Source: Bacteroidota bacterium (GTDB lineage Bacteria > Bacteroidota > Bacteroidia > Chitinophagales > Chitinophagaceae). From it: 16,623 bases of DNA. Below are positions 8,501 through 15,158 of the stretch, piece after piece. The notes under the pieces are model-generated. The model saw only the letters and a program-made list of their open reading frames with translations. It was not told the origin of the DNA and searched no databases. Made by a program: the position numbers and the translations under genes. The stretch covers positions 1-16,623 of the forward strand of contig JAEZAM010000046.1 in the NCBI GenBank assembly GCA_023430465.1, read 5' to 3'. The first letter of the stretch is position 1, and every line of letters starts with the position of its first letter.

Positions 8501-8519
8501 CCCTGAGCCTGCTCAAGGG
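8501..8519. repeat. Imperfect palindrome related to the CCCTTCGACAGGCTCAGGG repeat
   Basis: The 19 bases CCCTGAGCCTGCTCAAGGG differ by two neighbouring bases from the reverse complement of the repeat found at 16478-16496 and 16537-16555. The arms CCCTGAGC and GCTCAAGGG can pair with one bulged base. No T-run follows it, so it is a REP-like element rather than a clear terminator. Confidence 0.65.
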
Positions 8520-8590
8520 TTGCGCGAAACTCGAAAATCTACGCGTGCTGATTACGTTTTACAGCAAGCATATTTCAGGCGGGTTTATCT

Positions 8591-8620
8591 TTTGGATAGC
8601 TGGCGCAAAGGTTTATTTTG
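8591..8620 (+). promoter_or_regulatory. Putative promoter of the small lipoprotein gene
   Basis: TTTG at 8591-8594 and TATTTTG at 8614-8620 are separated by 19 bases, close to the Bacteroidota housekeeping promoter TTTG-N19-TAnnTTTG; one T is missing in the second element. A TATAAT at 8624-8629 lies just behind and may be incidental. Transcription from here would start within about 15 bases of the ATG at 8639. Confidence 0.45.
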
Positions 8621-8638
8621 TGCTATAATCCTTTACGC

Positions 8639-8764
8639 ATGAAAACAAAAAATGTACTCTGGGCCGTGATCATCATCATCTTTTTACAATCCTGTCACCG
8701 CGCCATGAGCCCTTACGAAGCTGCTAACCATCCCCGCGGTAAGAAGTGCCGGACGATACGATAA
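8639..8764 (+). CDS. 41-residue small lipoprotein, function unknown
   Basis: The ATG at 8639 opens a 41-codon frame ending in TAA at 8762-8764. The product has a basic start (MKTKN), a hydrophobic stretch (VLWAVIIIIFL) and the lipobox LQSC (Cys19), leaving a mature peptide of about 23 residues: CHRAMSPYEAANH, then PRGKKCRTIR. The mature part has a short acidic and helical segment and a strongly basic tail with a second Cys37. Support for a real gene is the complete lipobox, the promoter-like sequence just upstream and the hairpin terminator seven bases downstream. Similar tiny lipoproteins with an SPxEAAN-like segment and basic tail occur in Bacteroidota as far as I recall, but I know of no assigned function. 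It is convergent with the 48-residue gene on the other strand. Confidence 0.6.
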   Translation: MKTKNVLWAVIIIIFLQSCHRAMSPYEAANHPRGKKCRTIR

Positions 8765-8826
8765 TTGAGTCTGAGGTTTAGGTTGAGGCTAAGGTTCTCA
8801 ACCTAAACCTCAGCCTTAACCTCAAT
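8765..8826. terminator. Long hairpin between convergent genes, built from 6-bp units
   Basis: A 17-bp perfect inverted repeat (8771-8787 with 8797-8813) encloses a 9-base loop. It lies between the stop of the small lipoprotein gene and the stop of the minus-strand gene at 8822. A TTTT follows on the + strand, so it can act as a terminator in at least that direction and probably both. Both arms are made of hexamers of the form YTNAGG (CTGAGG, TTTAGG, TTGAGG, CTAAGG), so the palindrome seems to be two opposed arrays. Confidence 0.75.
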
Positions 8827-8968
8827 TTTGGCCGAACAGATTCCCCACCGCCCCTTCGAGCATCGGGAACTTCTCCACCACATAGTCTTTGATAGCTGTT
8901 AGGGCTTTCTGTGCCTGCTCATCGGTAAGGCCCGCTTCTGATTTCAATTTGTCAATTAATTCCTGCAT
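8822..8968 (-). CDS. 48-residue helical protein, function unknown
   Basis: Starting from the ATG at 8968 the product is a 48-residue amphipathic helical protein beginning MQELIDKLKSEAGLTDEQAQ and ending with FPMLEGAVGNLFGQN. The pattern EAGL-x-x-EQAQKA with a following helix and a Leu/Gly-rich tail recalls the small DUF2267- or DUF2780-like helical proteins, but I cannot place it firmly. An upstream in-frame ATG at 9037 would add 23 residues (MYCTRQCREQ) that run through the clpX terminator hairpin, so the shorter start is preferred. No signal peptide or membrane segment. It follows clpX by 89 bases, with a terminator-like hairpin between them, and may be expressed by read-through or from its own weak promoter. 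Confidence 0.6.
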   Translation of the reverse strand: MQELIDKLKSEAGLTDEQAQKALTAIKDYVVEKFPMLEGAVGNLFGQN

Positions 8969-8989
8969 AATTCGGGGGTTATATAAATG

Positions 8990-9045
8990 AAAAAAGGTTT
9001 TATATGCCTGCTCCCGGCATTGCCTGGTACAGTACATATAAAACC
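8990..9045 (-). terminator. Terminator-like hairpin after clpX
   Basis: On the minus strand an 11-bp perfect inverted repeat (9035-9045 pairing with 8996-9006) is followed at once by six T residues (8990-8995 region). The stem is mostly A/T and the loop is 28 bases, so it is weaker than a classic intrinsic terminator. It ends about 20 bases before the start codon of the 48-residue gene. Confidence 0.55.
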
Positions 9046-9057
9046 CATGATCAAACC

Positions 9058-10302
9058 TTACGCCACTTTAAGCAAACTGAGTTTGCTTTTGTCGAATTTG
9101 CGTTTGGCATAATCCATATCGAGTGTGAACTCTTTTTCTTTGGATGAGGGAAGCTCAAACATAGCATCGGTGAGGATGCCTTCACATATGCTACGAAGTC
9201 CCCTTGCTCCGAGTTTGTATTCCACTGCCCGTGCTACCATGAAATCCAGTACCTCGTCATCTATGGTGAGCTGAATGCCTTCCAGTTCAAACAGGCGCTT
9301 GTACTGTTTCATAAGAGCATTCTTTGGCTGTGTGAGAATGGCGCGCAGTGTAGGAGCATCCAGCGGATCCAGGTAGGTCACTACGGGTAAACGGCCCAGC
9401 AACTCCGGGATCAGTCCAAAGCTCTTCAGATCCTGCGCGTTCACATAGCGGAGCAGGTTCTTCTTCATGTTCTCCTGCTGATCCTTATCTACATTGAACC
9501 CGATTGTATTGGTCTGCACACGGCGTGCAATGATCTTGTCGATGCCATCAAATGCACCACCGCAGATAAACAGGATGTTCTGGGTATTGATCTTGATAAG
9601 CTTCTGTTCAGGGTGCTTACGGCCACCTTGTGGCGGAACAAGCACATCTGTGCCTTCCAGCAGTTTTAGCATGCCTTGCTGCACGCCTTCGCCACTTACA
9701 TCACGGGTGATCGAAGGGTTGTCGCCTTTACGGGCGATCTTATCGATCTCATCGATGTAAACGATTCCGCGTTCAGCCGCTGTGACGTCATAGTTGCAGA
9801 CCTGAAGCAATCTGGTGAGAATGCTTTCCACATCCTCACCCACATAACCGGCTTCTGTGAAAACAGTGGCATCAACGATCGCAAAAGGAACGTTCAGCAT
9901 ACGTGCGATGCTCTTGGCAAGGAGGGTTTTGCCGGTTCCGGTCTCACCCACCATAACGATATTGCTTTTCTCGATCTCTACCTCACCACCGGGGTTGTCA
10001 GTATGCTTTTGCTGGAGACGTTTGTAATGATTATAGACCGCAACGGCCAGTACTTTCTTGGCCTCATCCTGGCCGATGACATATTCATCCAGGAACTTCT
10101 TGATCTCGATAGGTTTCTTGATCGTCAGTTTGAAAGAAGCGGAAGGCGTCTTTTCATCCCTGACCATCAGTTCCTGGTCAATGATCTCCCGCGCATGCTC
10201 CACGCAATTCTCACAAATATGTCCTTCCTGCCCCGCGATCAGTATCTTAACCTCGTCCCGGCTGCGACCACAAAAAGAACAGTGTAAAATATTTTTAGCC
10301 AT
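9058..10302 (-). CDS. clpX: ClpX, AAA+ unfoldase subunit of the ClpXP protease
   Basis: A 414-residue cytoplasmic ATPase that recognises and unfolds tagged proteins and feeds them to ClpP. The N-terminal zinc-binding domain has Cys8, Cys11, Cys30 and Cys33. The AAA+ module has Walker A GETGTGKT (119-126), pore loop GYVG (152-155), Walker B VYIDEID (Asp184, Glu185) and the sensor-2 region GARGLR. The ClpP-docking IGF loop is present (267-269, TNTIGFN), showing that this copy works with a ClpP partner, and two clpP genes lie just upstream. Length is normal. The gap to the second clpP is 117 bases and contains a terminator-like hairpin, so clpX may be partly uncoupled from the clpP pair. Confidence 0.97.
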   Translation of the reverse strand: MAKNILHCSFCGRSRDEVKILIAGQEGHICENCVEHAREIIDQELMVRDEKTPSASFKLTIKKPIEIKKFLDEYVIGQDEAKKVLAVAVYNHYKRLQQKHTDNPGGEVEIEKSNIVMVGETGTGKTLLAKSIARMLNVPFAIVDATVFTEAGYVGEDVESILTRLLQVCNYDVTAAERGIVYIDEIDKIARKGDNPSITRDVSGEGVQQGMLKLLEGTDVLVPPQGGRKHPEQKLIKINTQNILFICGGAFDGIDKIIARRVQTNTIGFNVDKDQQENMKKNLLRYVNAQDLKSFGLIPELLGRLPVVTYLDPLDAPTLRAILTQPKNALMKQYKRLFELEGIQLTIDDEVLDFMVARAVEYKLGARGLRSICEGILTDAMFELPSSKEKEFTLDMDYAKRKFDKSKLSLLKVA

Positions 10303-10353
10303 TTTTTTCCTTAGGAATTGTGTGTTGGTAACTAATCAGCTGTCTGCAAAAAT

Positions 10354-10383
10354 AAAAAACCGCCACGAGAATGACGGCTTTTT
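10354..10383 (-). terminator. Intrinsic terminator after the second clpP
   Basis: On the minus strand a stem CCGTCA/TGGCGG with a 6-base loop (TTCTCG) is extended outward by a G-T pair and A-T pairs and runs into TTTTTTATTTTT. It lies 36 bases past the clpP stop. The A-run on the other side makes it nearly symmetric. The T-run also creates a perfect -7 match (TATTTTTG, 10347-10354) for a clpX promoter, but no -33 element sits at the right distance. Confidence 0.7.
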
Positions 10384-10419
10384 ATCAGTCTGATATGTAA
10401 TCTAATGATACTTATACTA

Positions 10420-11055
10420 TTACAATTTCGAAATAACCTTATCGACGATACCGTATTCTACCGCTTCCTCGGCGTTCATCCAGTAGTCCCGGTCAAAGTC
10501 GCGCATGATCTGCTCGAAAGATTTGCCGCAATTGTCAGCAAGGATCTTAGCACCCATGTCCTTCACCCGCTTGGTTTGTTTTGCCTGGATCTCCAGGTCC
10601 GTGCTCACGCCCCGGATGTAACCACCCAATGAAGGCTGGTGGATCATCACTTCGCCGCTTGGGTAGATATAGCGGCTGCCCTTTTTACCGCCGCTCAGGA
10701 GAATGCTTCCCATCGATGCCGCCAGTCCCATGCAGATTGTGCTGACGGGACTCTTGATCATTTGCATGGTATCGTAGATCACCATGCCGCTGGTGACGAC
10801 ACCACCCGGGCTGTTTATAAAAAATTTGATCTCCTTCCCGGAGTTGTCGTTGTCCAGCAACAATAGTTTGCTGACCACGTCACGGGCAGATTTATCATCA
10901 ACCGGTCCCCAGAGATAAACACTCCGGGTTTCGAAGAAATATTTTTCCAGTTTCTTGCTGAACATCATGAGGTCAGACTTCGGCTGTTCTTCTTTTTCTT
11001 CCTCTTCTTCGTCATCAGATCTCCAGTCACTGTATAAAAAATGATTGCGATTCAT
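10420..11055 (-). CDS. clpP: ClpP protease subunit, second divergent copy
   Basis: A 211-residue ClpP-family serine protease. The triad is intact: Ser114 in GLAASMGS, His139 in VMIHQPSLGGY, and Asp190 in DFDRDYW. The substrate-binding strand FINSPGG (79-85) is present. It differs from the neighbouring copy by an acidic, low-complexity N-terminus (about residues 10-24, DDEEEEEKEE) before the fold begins near residue 30, and by two extra residues between His and Asp. The N-terminal region normally forms the axial gate of ClpP, so this copy may gate substrates differently or form a mixed ring with the first copy. It lies 42 bases after the first clpP with no terminator between, so the two are probably co-transcribed. 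All triad residues being present argues against a ClpR-like inactive subunit. Confidence 0.92.
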   Translation of the reverse strand: MNRNHFLYSDWRSDDEEEEEKEEQPKSDLMMFSKKLEKYFFETRSVYLWGPVDDKSARDVVSKLLLLDNDNSGKEIKFFINSPGGVVTSGMVIYDTMQMIKSPVSTICMGLAASMGSILLSGGKKGSRYIYPSGEVMIHQPSLGGYIRGVSTDLEIQAKQTKRVKDMGAKILADNCGKSFEQIMRDFDRDYWMNAEEAVEYGIVDKVISKL

Positions 11056-11097
11056 GTTCGTTCTTTTATAAGTTTTATTGGTTGTAGTGTCTGCCCC

Positions 11098-11793
11098 TTA
11101 GCTGTCTTTCTTTTCTTTCCGTGGATTGATCACGAGCACCTCGTCTACCAGTCCATACTCTTTCGCTTCGGGTGCAGTCATCCATTTATCACGATCGAAA
11201 TCACGTTCAATCTGCTCCACGGGTTTGCCGGTGTGATAATTCACCACGCTGTAAAGATCAGTCTTCAGCTTACGGATCTCATTCACGGTGATCTCGATGT
11301 CACTTGCCTGCCCGCCGATAGCGCCGCTGGGCTGGTGCATCATGATACGGGAGTGACGCAATGCAGCGCGCTTGCCCTTGGTGCCGGCACCGAGCAATAC
11401 ACAGGCCATCGATGCTGCCATGCCGATACAGATAGTCGCCACATCAGGGCTTACATACTGCATGGTGTCATACATCCCAAGACCCGCGTACACTCCGCCG
11501 CCCGGGCTGTTGATGTACATATTTATATCGCGTGTTCTGTCCGTCGAGTCGAGGAACAGGAGTTGTGCTGTTACAATGTTGGCCACTTCATCATTGATCG
11601 GATAGCCAAGGAAAATGATCCTGTCCATCATCAACCTGCTGTAAACATCCATCACCGCTACGTTCATGGGTCTTTCCTCGATGATGTTGGGGGTCATGGC
11701 TGTCACCAGGTTCGACGCATAACTGTGGAGAGTATTACTGGAGAGGCCACGGTGCTTGACCGCATATTTTTCGAATTCTGAATTAAACGTCAT
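11098..11793 (-). CDS. clpP: ClpP protease subunit, first copy
   Basis: A 231-residue ATP-dependent Clp protease proteolytic subunit that degrades substrates unfolded by ClpX. The catalytic triad is Ser128 (GMAASMAC), His153 (IMMHQPSGAIGG) and Asp202 (FDRDKW), at spacings matching E. coli ClpP. The substrate-binding strand YINSPGGG (93-100) and the helix YGLVDEVL are present. The C-terminus is basic and short. This copy is the closer to canonical ClpP and has a normal N-terminal gate segment, possibly with a short propeptide of about 20-30 residues. It is the first gene of the clpP-clpP-(clpX) group, preceded by a consensus-like promoter at 11885-11915 and separated from dnaJ by a strong terminator. 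Trigger factor, which often precedes clpP in other bacteria, is not here. Confidence 0.95.
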   Translation of the reverse strand: MTFNSEFEKYAVKHRGLSSNTLHSYASNLVTAMTPNIIEERPMNVAVMDVYSRLMMDRIIFLGYPINDEVANIVTAQLLFLDSTDRTRDINMYINSPGGGVYAGLGMYDTMQYVSPDVATICIGMAASMACVLLGAGTKGKRAALRHSRIMMHQPSGAIGGQASDIEITVNEIRKLKTDLYSVVNYHTGKPVEQIERDFDRDKWMTAPEAKEYGLVDEVLVINPRKEKKDS

Positions 11794-11884
11794 GAGTTGA
11801 AAAAATTGTTGTGTTAATAGGTTGACAAGTTAGCAATATCCCGTTTATATAATTACAAACCTCTCACCGGGTTGTTCAATCCAT

Positions 11885-11915
11885 CAAATATCCGTCCAAT
11901 CACCAAAACGGCAAA
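11885..11915 (-). promoter_or_regulatory. Putative promoter of the clpP operon
   Basis: Read on the minus strand, TTTG (11912-11915) is followed after exactly 19 bases by GATATTTG (11885-11892), one mismatch from the Bacteroidota -7 box TAnnTTTG. It lies about 92 bases upstream of the first clpP ATG and beyond the dnaJ terminator. Confidence 0.5.
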
Positions 11916-11940
11916 ATCACGTGACAGGATAGCAGTTTTC

Positions 11941-11968
11941 AAAAAAATACCCCGGCGTACCGGGGCAT
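11941..11968 (-). terminator. Intrinsic terminator of dnaJ
   Basis: On the minus strand the stem CCCCGG-TACG-CCGGGG is extended by flanking pairs to about 9 bp and is followed by seven T residues (11941-11947). It begins 8 bases after the dnaJ stop and is the strongest terminator in the window. Confidence 0.88.
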
Positions 11969-11975
11969 TTGCATA

Positions 11976-13148
11976 TTAGTTGAACATCTCGCGCATCTTA
12001 TCAAAGAATCCTTTTTCATTCTTGTCAGGATGTGGCTTGAAGTTGGGTGATTGTCCCAGTTTTTCCAGGGCTGCTTTTTCTTCAGCATTGAGCGTTTGCG
12101 GTGTCCAGATGTTTACCTGGATAAGCTGGTCTCCTTTTTCATAGGAATTCACCGCAGGAAATCCTTTTCCCTTCAGCCGGAATACCTTTCCACTCTGGGT
12201 TCCGGCTGGTATTTTGATCTTGGCGCGACCGTCTATGGTCGGCACTTCCACCTGTGTTCCAAAAACAGCGTCCGTAAATGAGATGTGCAGATCATAGGCA
12301 ACATTGAGTCCATCACGCTGAAGTTCCTTATGCGATTCTTCTTCGATGAGGATGATCAGGTCACCATTGGCGCCGCCGCGTTCGCCGGCATTGCCACGTC
12401 CGTTGATGCTTAACTGCATTCCTTCCTGCACACCAGCCGGTATCTCGATGCTCACCGTCTCTTCAGCGTACACCCGGCCTTCACCCTTACAATTGGTGCA
12501 TTTCGCTGTAACCGTTGACCCCTCACCATTACAGGTAGGGCAGGTAGTAACGGTCTGCATCTGGCCGAGAAAGGTGTTTTGCACACGACGTACCTGGCCG
12601 GAGCCGCTACACGTCTGACAGGTTTGCACACTGCCTTTGTCTTTCGCACCACTGCCGCTGCAGGTATTACATACTACGTATTTCTTTACCTTGATATTCT
12701 TGGTAACGCCCTTGGCGATTTCCTCATATGTTAGCTTCAGTTTAACGCGGAGGTTGCTGCCCCGCACACCACGGCTACGCTGGCCCTGGCGTCCGCCGCC
12801 ACCGCCTCGCTGCTGACCAAAGAAATTCCCGAAGATATCGTCGCCGAAAATATCACCGAACTGGCTGAAGATATCGTCCATGTTCATGCCATTGCCTCCG
12901 CTGTAACCTCCTCGTCCATTGCTGCTCACGCCGGCATGACCAAAGCGGTCATACTGTGCTTTTTTATCAGCATCACTCAATACTTCATACGCTTCAGCAG
13001 CTTCTTTAAACTTTTCCTCGGCGGCTTTATCACCAGGATTACGGTCAGGGTGGTGTTGCATGGCCACCTTACGGTAGGCCTTCTTAATCTCGTCAGTGCT
13101 TGCGCCCTTCGCCACACCCAACACTTCGTAATAATCTCTTTTCGACAT
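11976..13148 (-). CDS. dnaJ: DnaJ (Hsp40) co-chaperone
   Basis: A 390-residue type I J-protein that delivers unfolded clients to DnaK and stimulates its ATPase. The J domain (residues 1-70) carries HPD at 33-35 (QHHPDRNPG). A Gly/Phe-rich region follows (about 75-130, with repeated DIF motifs). The zinc-binding domain has four CxxCxGxG modules at Cys160/163, 177/180, 203/206 and 217/220. The C-terminal client-binding domains include the usual IPAGVQEGMQLSINGRGN and FRLKGKGFP stretches. The domain order and length are standard. grpE lies 62 bases upstream on the same strand, the usual pairing; dnaK is not in this window. The spacer holds a perfect 8-bp hairpin, and a strong terminator follows the gene. 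Confidence 0.97.
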   Translation of the reverse strand: MSKRDYYEVLGVAKGASTDEIKKAYRKVAMQHHPDRNPGDKAAEEKFKEAAEAYEVLSDADKKAQYDRFGHAGVSSNGRGGYSGGNGMNMDDIFSQFGDIFGDDIFGNFFGQQRGGGGGRQGQRSRGVRGSNLRVKLKLTYEEIAKGVTKNIKVKKYVVCNTCSGSGAKDKGSVQTCQTCSGSGQVRRVQNTFLGQMQTVTTCPTCNGEGSTVTAKCTNCKGEGRVYAEETVSIEIPAGVQEGMQLSINGRGNAGERGGANGDLIILIEEESHKELQRDGLNVAYDLHISFTDAVFGTQVEVPTIDGRAKIKIPAGTQSGKVFRLKGKGFPAVNSYEKGDQLIQVNIWTPQTLNAEEKAALEKLGQSPNFKPHPDKNEKGFFDKMREMFN

Positions 13149-13182
13149 AGTTCTAAATGGTTCGCGAAAATTTTATAAAAGG

Positions 13183-13201
13183 ATGCCGGTATCACCGGCA
13201 T
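13183..13201 (-). terminator. Hairpin in the grpE-dnaJ spacer, possible attenuator
   Basis: A perfect 8-bp stem, ATGCCGGT with ACCGGCAT around a 3-base loop, lies 10 bases past the grpE stop. On the minus strand it is followed by CCTTTTAT, a weak U-tract. It could reduce read-through into dnaJ or stabilise the grpE message. Confidence 0.5.
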
Positions 13202-13210
13202 TAAGGGACG

Positions 13211-13783
13211 TTATTTACCAACCACTACTTTGGCGTGACGGATCAATTTATCATTCAGGTAGTATCCCTTCACTATCTCATCCACCACTTTGCCCGAGAG
13301 CTCAGGTGAGGGAGCAGGGATCTCGGTGATGGCTTCATGCAGGTCAGCATCAAAGTCGGTCCCGGCCGCTTCCATCACACGCAGACCTTTAGCTTGTAAA
13401 GTATTGCGGAATTTATTAAAAACCAATGTCACCCCTTCACGGATCTGGGCGATATCAGTGGCTGTTTCCAACTGTTTTTGTGCCCGATCCGTATCATCCA
13501 GCACATTGAGCAATTCCGTGATCACTTCCCGGCCGGCGGTTTGCATAAAATCCTGCCGTTCTTTCACCGAGCGGCGACGATAGTTGTCAAATTCGGCAGC
13601 CAGCCGCAAATACCGGTCGTTGGCGGCAGCCAGCTCGGCCTGGTGTTTCTCCTGCAGGTCAGAACTTTCCTCCAACGGCTCATTAAGGTGGGAGCTACCA
13701 CGCTGATTCTCATCAGTATTGATATCAAAACCTCCGTTTTCCCCGGATTCCTGCTGCATTTCGTGTACGTCCTTTTCTGTCAT
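13211..13783 (-). CDS. grpE: GrpE nucleotide exchange factor
   Basis: A 190-residue nucleotide exchange factor that releases ADP from DnaK. An acidic disordered N-terminus (1-40) is followed by a long helix (about 42-100, EKHQAELAAANDRYLRLAAEFDNYRRR) and the beta head. The signatures FDADLHEAI (144-152) and VVDEIVKGYYLNDKLIRHAKVVV (166-188) are the conserved family blocks. The ATG at 13783 is chosen because it gives the normal length; the frame stays open for 60 more codons upstream, but these run through a repeat-rich spacer and would remove the promoter. A consensus-like promoter (13802-13832) sits about 20 bases upstream of this start. No CIRCE operator is present, so heat-shock control, if any, is not by HrcA here. 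Confidence 0.96.
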   Translation of the reverse strand: MTEKDVHEMQQESGENGGFDINTDENQRGSSHLNEPLEESSDLQEKHQAELAAANDRYLRLAAEFDNYRRRSVKERQDFMQTAGREVITELLNVLDDTDRAQKQLETATDIAQIREGVTLVFNKFRNTLQAKGLRVMEAAGTDFDADLHEAITEIPAPSPELSGKVVDEIVKGYYLNDKLIRHAKVVVGK

Positions 13784-13801
13784 TTTTTCCAAAATTGTTT
13801 G

Positions 13802-13832
13802 CAAAGGTAAGCTAGTCAAGAATATTGCCAAT
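13802..13832 (-). promoter_or_regulatory. Putative promoter of grpE-dnaJ
   Basis: On the minus strand ATTG (13829-13832) is followed after 19 bases by TACCTTTG (13802-13809), a perfect match to the Bacteroidota -7 box TAnnTTTG, then C as is usual. The predicted transcription start is within about 15 bases of the grpE ATG. Confidence 0.6.
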
Positions 13833-13860
13833 GGAGGGAGAGAGGACAAAATGGCAAAGA

Positions 13861-13967
13861 GAGTGCGGAGTGCAGAGATCGAAGGACGTGGCGACTGAAG
13901 ACTGGGGCGGGGAGGCAACCGGTGCAGGCTACAATCTCCGCACTTGCACTCCGCACTTCGCACTCTT
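13861..13967. repeat. Inverted arrays of the ACTCCGC heptamer type
   Basis: In the spacer between the rRNA methyltransferase and grpE, a 13-bp perfect inverted repeat (13862-13874 and 13945-13957; core AGTGCGGAGTGCA) encloses 70 bases. The right arm continues as CTCCGCA, CTTGCA, CTCCGCA, CTTCGCA units up to the methyltransferase stop. The unit type recurs at 16419-16439. Inside the loop, ten bases GGTGCAGGCT (13921-13930) are identical to 15229-15238. Confidence 0.7.
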
Positions 13968-15140
13968 TTACATGACCTGAACGATCAAAAATTTGAGGTA
14001 CTCCGTATTTTCCAGTCCCCAAATGATCGGGTGATCAGAAGCCTGCTTTTGGAATGTCACCTGCCGGATCTTCCGCCGCGCATCCCGTGCCGCCATATCA
14101 ATGATCTGCAGGAATAATTCAGGATTTACCAGGTTGGTGCATGAAGAGGTAACCAGGAATCCGCCCGGGCGAACCAGTTTCATACCACGCAGGTTGATCT
14201 CTTTATAACCCGTGATCGCTTTCTGGATGGTTTCCCGGCTCTTGGTAAAGGCTGGCGGATCGAGCATCACCACATCGTACTGCCGGCCATCCTTGCCCCA
14301 TTGTTTCAGCACATCAAACGCATTCGCGGCCTCAAACCGGCACACGTTCTCCAGGCCGTTCAACATCGCATTGGCATTGGCCTGCTGTACTGCATTCTCG
14401 GAAATATCGAGTCCCAGGACCGATTTCGCGCCGTAATGTGCAGCGTGCAACTCAAAGGTTCCTGTATAAGTAAATGCGCCAAGTACCTCCGCACCTTTTA
14501 CAATGTGCTGGATAGCCCGGCGGTTATCCCGCTGATCCAGGAAGTACCCGGTCTTTTGGCCATTCTCGACATCTACGTGAAATTTCAGCCCGTTTTCATT
14601 GATGATGATCTTTGTATCAAATGGCTCTGACAAAAAACCCTTCACTGGTTCAAGTCCTTCAAGCTGGCGGACGGGTACATCATTGCGTTCATAAATCCCT
14701 TTTGGAGAAAATATCGCCTGGATCGCCCGGGCGATCGCAGGTTTCCACACATCAATTCCGAGGGCCAGTGTCTGGATCACGAAATAGTCATTGAATTTAT
14801 CAATGATCAGTTGCGGGAGGTAATCGGCTTCGCCAAACACCAGCCGGCAGTTCTCTGTGTAGCCCAGTTTCTGGCGATACTCCCAGCTTTCCCGGATCCG
14901 CCGGAGGAAAAAATCTTCATTGATCTCATCGTTTCGATCGCGGGTAAGCAAGCGCACTAAGATCTGCGACTTTGGATTGATATATCCTTTCCCGACAAAT
15001 TTTTTATCATGGGTAAGTACGGTCACCGTACCTCCCGGTTCCACTTCGCCCTCTGTCTTTTCCACTTCATTATTGAATATCCAGGGGTGACCATTCACTA
15101 CCCGCGGAGAAATCTTGCGCTTCAAAAAAACTGTAGCCAT
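13968..15140 (-). CDS. RlmI-like 23S rRNA (cytosine-5) methyltransferase with PUA domain
   Basis: A 390-residue SAM-dependent methyltransferase of the RlmI (YccW) family, which methylates C1962 of 23S rRNA in E. coli. The N-terminal PUA-type RNA-binding domain (about 3-75) contains SPRVVNGHPWIFNNEV. The linker motif ENGQKTGYFLDQRDNR (192-207) is diagnostic of the family. The Rossmann domain has motif I GAFTYTGTFELHA (221-233), an acidic SAM contact at Asp245 (GLDIS), DPPAFTKSR (Asp294 onward) and SSCTNLV with the probable catalytic Cys334. Length and motifs are complete, so it should be active. The ATG at 15140 is supported by the PUA start. A G-rich heptamer array ends 18 bases upstream of that ATG and occupies the normal promoter position. 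Confidence 0.92.
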   Translation of the reverse strand: MATVFLKRKISPRVVNGHPWIFNNEVEKTEGEVEPGGTVTVLTHDKKFVGKGYINPKSQILVRLLTRDRNDEINEDFFLRRIRESWEYRQKLGYTENCRLVFGEADYLPQLIIDKFNDYFVIQTLALGIDVWKPAIARAIQAIFSPKGIYERNDVPVRQLEGLEPVKGFLSEPFDTKIIINENGLKFHVDVENGQKTGYFLDQRDNRRAIQHIVKGAEVLGAFTYTGTFELHAAHYGAKSVLGLDISENAVQQANANAMLNGLENVCRFEAANAFDVLKQWGKDGRQYDVVMLDPPAFTKSRETIQKAITGYKEINLRGMKLVRPGGFLVTSSCTNLVNPELFLQIIDMAARDARRKIRQVTFQKQASDHPIIWGLENTEYLKFLIVQVM

Positions 15141-15158
15141 AAATGCGAAGATACGGTG

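Noticed and set aside
8434..8642. Two overlapping 60-64 codon frames on the + strand after the aldo/keto reductase.
   Set aside because: They cover the heptamers and the palindrome and continue into the promoter of the small lipoprotein; no protein features.
10347..10354. A perfect TATTTTTG box upstream of clpX.
   Set aside because: It coincides with the T-run of the clpP terminator and has no -33 element at 19 bases, so it may be chance; not listed as a promoter.
11041..11781. A 246-codon frame on the + strand opposite the first clpP.
   Set aside because: It is antisense to a gene with an intact catalytic triad, shows His/Ile-rich composition typical of a shadow frame, and has no recognisable domain.
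13861..13957. GAGTGC and GCACTC words upstream of grpE, suggestive of a CIRCE heat-shock operator.
   Set aside because: CIRCE is TTAGCACTC-N9-GAGTGCTAA; here the half-sites are in the opposite order, 70 bases apart, and lack the TTA/TAA ends. They are heptamer repeat units.
13784..13963. A 60-codon upstream extension of the grpE frame.
   Set aside because: It runs through repeat-rich spacer and the promoter-like boxes, has no GrpE similarity, and makes the protein too long.
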